This document shows positions 21,741-23,269 of a DNA stretch of 23,269 bases, piece by piece (the first letter of the stretch is position 1; each line of letters starts with the position of its first letter). A program made the position numbers and the translations under genes. The DNA comes from VBAS01 sp044867875 (GTDB taxonomy: Bacteria > Bacteroidota > Bacteroidia > Chitinophagales > Chitinophagaceae): assembly GCA_044867875.1 (NCBI GenBank), contig JBIOVR010000081.1, positions 1-23,269 on the forward strand, in the 5' to 3' direction. Under the pieces are notes generated by a model. That model had not been told where the DNA came from. It saw nothing but the letters and a program-made list of their open reading frames with translations, and did not search any database.

Positions 21741-21840
21741 ACAGGAATTAAACAGGTTTATGAGCTACAACAATGTAGTTGACCATCTCCATCTTATCTT
21801 TATAGATCATTTTTGAATAACAATTAACTAAGCTTTTCAA

Positions 21841-22578
21841 ATGTCGCGATTTTCAATTTTAAAAAAGCATTTATCTTTTGGAGAAGCCGTCTCATTTTAT
21901 ATAAAAATGAAAACAGGAAACTGGAACAATTTTAATCTAAAAAAATTAAAACATAATTTTTCAATCCGCAACAACCCTTTTGATTTTGCAACAATGGAAG
22001 AAGTGATTTTAAAAGAAGATTACAACTTAAATATTAATTTCAATCCATCAACGATCATTGATGGCGGTGCTAATATTGGATTGACATCTGTTTTTTTTGC
22101 CAATAGGTATCCGAAAGCTGAAATAGTAGCTGTAGAGCCGGAAGAAGGAAATTTTGAAATGCTTAGAAGAAACACAAAAAAATATGAAAATGTAGGATTA
22201 ATAAGAGCCGGTATCTGGGGTCATTCGGCCATTCTTTCGGTTGTTGATGAGGGAAAGGGTAATAACTCTTTCACAGTAACCGAAATTTTATCACCCAAGC
22301 CAGGTTCTATTAATGCTATATCTATCTCTGATATAATGCAGCAAAGAAATTGGGAAACAATTGACATTTTGAAACTTGATATAGAGGGTGCTGAAAAAAA
22401 TGTTTTTGAAAAAAATTTTGAAAAATGGTTACCTAAGGTGAAAATTTTAATTATAGAATTTCACGATCGAATGATCGAAGGATGTTCTTCGACAGCATTA
22501 AAAGCCTTATCCTATTATAACTTTTGTTCTGAATCGAAAGGAGAGAATACAATTTTTTACAATCAAGAGTTTATGTAA
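21841..22578 (+). CDS. FkbM family methyltransferase
   Basis: A 245-residue SAM-dependent methyltransferase of the FkbM type. It shows motif I IIDGGANIGLTSVFFA from about residue 71, the acidic ribose-binding strand VAVEPEEGNFEMLRRN, and the family signature DILKLDIEGAEKNVFE near 175-187, followed by KILIIEFHD. The N-terminal 70 residues are basic and family-typical. FkbM enzymes in polysaccharide clusters O-methylate sugars. Here the gene faces away from the glycosyltransferase at 20604-21740 and probably modifies the same surface glycan (inferred). The 3' end lies one base from the oppositely oriented YifB-like gene. Confidence 0.9.
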   Translation: MSRFSILKKHLSFGEAVSFYIKMKTGNWNNFNLKKLKHNFSIRNNPFDFATMEEVILKEDYNLNINFNPSTIIDGGANIGLTSVFFANRYPKAEIVAVEPEEGNFEMLRRNTKKYENVGLIRAGIWGHSAILSVVDEGKGNNSFTVTEILSPKPGSINAISISDIMQQRNWETIDILKLDIEGAEKNVFEKNFEKWLPKVKILIIEFHDRMIEGCSSTALKALSYYNFCSESKGENTIFYNQEFM

Positions 22579-22579
22579 C

Positions 22580-23269
22580 CTATCCACCCCATCCTTCCCT
22601 GTCAAGACTTCTGTATTGAATCGCCTCTGCCAGATGTTCAGGTTTTATCTTTTCACTTCCATTAAGATCGGCGATAGTTCTTGATACTTTTAAAATTCTA
22701 TCATAAGCTCTTGCAGAAAGATTGAGCTTTTCCATTGCTGCCTTCAACAAATTTTGACCAACGTTATCGATCACACAAATTTCCTTTAGCATTTTACTGC
22801 TTATTTGTGCATTGCAATAAATGCCAGCGTTATTTTTATAACGTTCAGCCTGCATCTCTCTTGCCTTGATAACTCTTTCGCGAATAACAGTTGAATTATC
22901 AGAATTTTTAGCGGATGATAATTCATTAAATGCAACAGGAGTTACTTCGACATGCAGGTCAATGCGATCAAGCAACGGACCGGAAATTTTATTTAAATAT
23001 TTCTGCACAGCGCCGGGCGGACAGGTACATTCTTTTTCAGGATGATTAAAAAAACCGCAAGGACATGGATTCATAGAAGCGATCAGCATAAATGAAGCAG
23101 GAAAATCCAATGCAATTTTTGCTCTTGAGATTGTCACTTTTCTTTCTTCCATAGGCTGACGCATTACCTCTAACACTGTTCTTTTGAATTCTGGTAATTC
23201 ATCCAGGAACAAAACGCCGTTATGTGCCAAAGAAATTTCTCCGGGTTGTGGATTACCACCACCACCAAC
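22580..23269 (-). CDS. YifB/ComM-like Mg chelatase-related ATPase (partial, N-terminus off the right edge)
   Basis: The frame is open to the last base and gives the C-terminal 229 residues. It begins VGGGGNPQPGEISLAHNGVLFLDELPEFKR, with Walker B as VLFLDELPEF. The part in view also has RQPMEERKVTISRA (sensor region), MNPCPCGFF, a cysteine pair in CTCPPG, and the C-terminal helical lid with NLSARAYDRILKVSRTIADL. Walker A lies beyond the edge. The apparent start at 23230 is only an internal TTG. Relatives (ComM/YifB) are hexameric AAA+ ATPases; ComM is a branch-migration helicase used in natural transformation. Whether this organism uses it that way is not known. The gene ends one base from the FkbM gene. 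Confidence 0.93.
   Translation of the reverse strand, partial: VGGGGNPQPGEISLAHNGVLFLDELPEFKRTVLEVMRQPMEERKVTISRAKIALDFPASFMLIASMNPCPCGFFNHPEKECTCPPGAVQKYLNKISGPLLDRIDLHVEVTPVAFNELSSAKNSDNSTVIRERVIKAREMQAERYKNNAGIYCNAQISSKMLKEICVIDNVGQNLLKAAMEKLNLSARAYDRILKVSRTIADLNGSEKIKPEHLAEAIQYRSLDREGWGG

Overview
The window looks like a piece of a Bacteroidota chromosome, most likely a Chitinophagaceae-type member. The sequence is AT-rich, and starts mostly lack a Shine-Dalgarno stretch. Several genes carry Bacteroidota-style -33/-7 promoters (-7 close to TAnnTTTG) with short leaders. The gene content also fits: TatA paralogs with the FGGKKIPELMRG core, a pheT / coiled-coil / zapA / rny cluster, class 2 PyrD, a collagen-like lipoprotein, and GT25/FkbM surface-sugar genes. 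The genus cannot be fixed from the sequence alone.

Layout. (1) 1-5938, all on the minus strand: housekeeping genes. Read 5' to 3' they are pheT, a 95-residue coiled-coil protein, zapA, rny (RNase Y), rplS (L19, followed by a strong terminator), and two tandem tatA copies, the second cut by the left edge. (2) 6270-8614, plus strand: dnaB and rsmE, with an intrinsic terminator-like hairpin squeezed between them. (3) 8597-10512, minus strand: pyrD followed by a TerC-family membrane protein, whose 3' end overlaps rsmE. (4) 10712-12833, plus strand: a thiolase, then a small collagen-repeat lipoprotein. (5) 12983-16384, plus strand: a probable zinc/manganese uptake operon. It encodes a small His/Cys-rich membrane protein, an outer-membrane barrel, a ZnuA-like binding protein and a ZnuB-like permease. 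It sits behind a palindrome overlapping a promoter and has no ATPase gene. (6) 16505-19560: a DUF2721 membrane protein and a lipoprotein on plus; an ABC exporter and a rhodanese on minus. (7) 19646-22578: loosely spaced surface-glycan genes (GT25, GT-B glycosyltransferase, FkbM methyltransferase). (8) 22580-23269, minus strand: the C-terminal part of a YifB/ComM-type Mg-chelatase-like ATPase, cut by the right edge.

The most unusual signal is not a gene. Six places carry short tracts of degenerate tandem heptanucleotides, each with its own consensus but all with an exact 7-nt period. Three of the six lie in or at the end of pyrD, where two are translated. A second dispersed element, sharing a perfect 13-mer (GGAGCGTCGCAAC) and a related tail, occurs twice, 15 kb apart, each time just beyond the 3' end of a gene.

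No tRNA, rRNA, CRISPR array, insertion sequence or phage gene was found.
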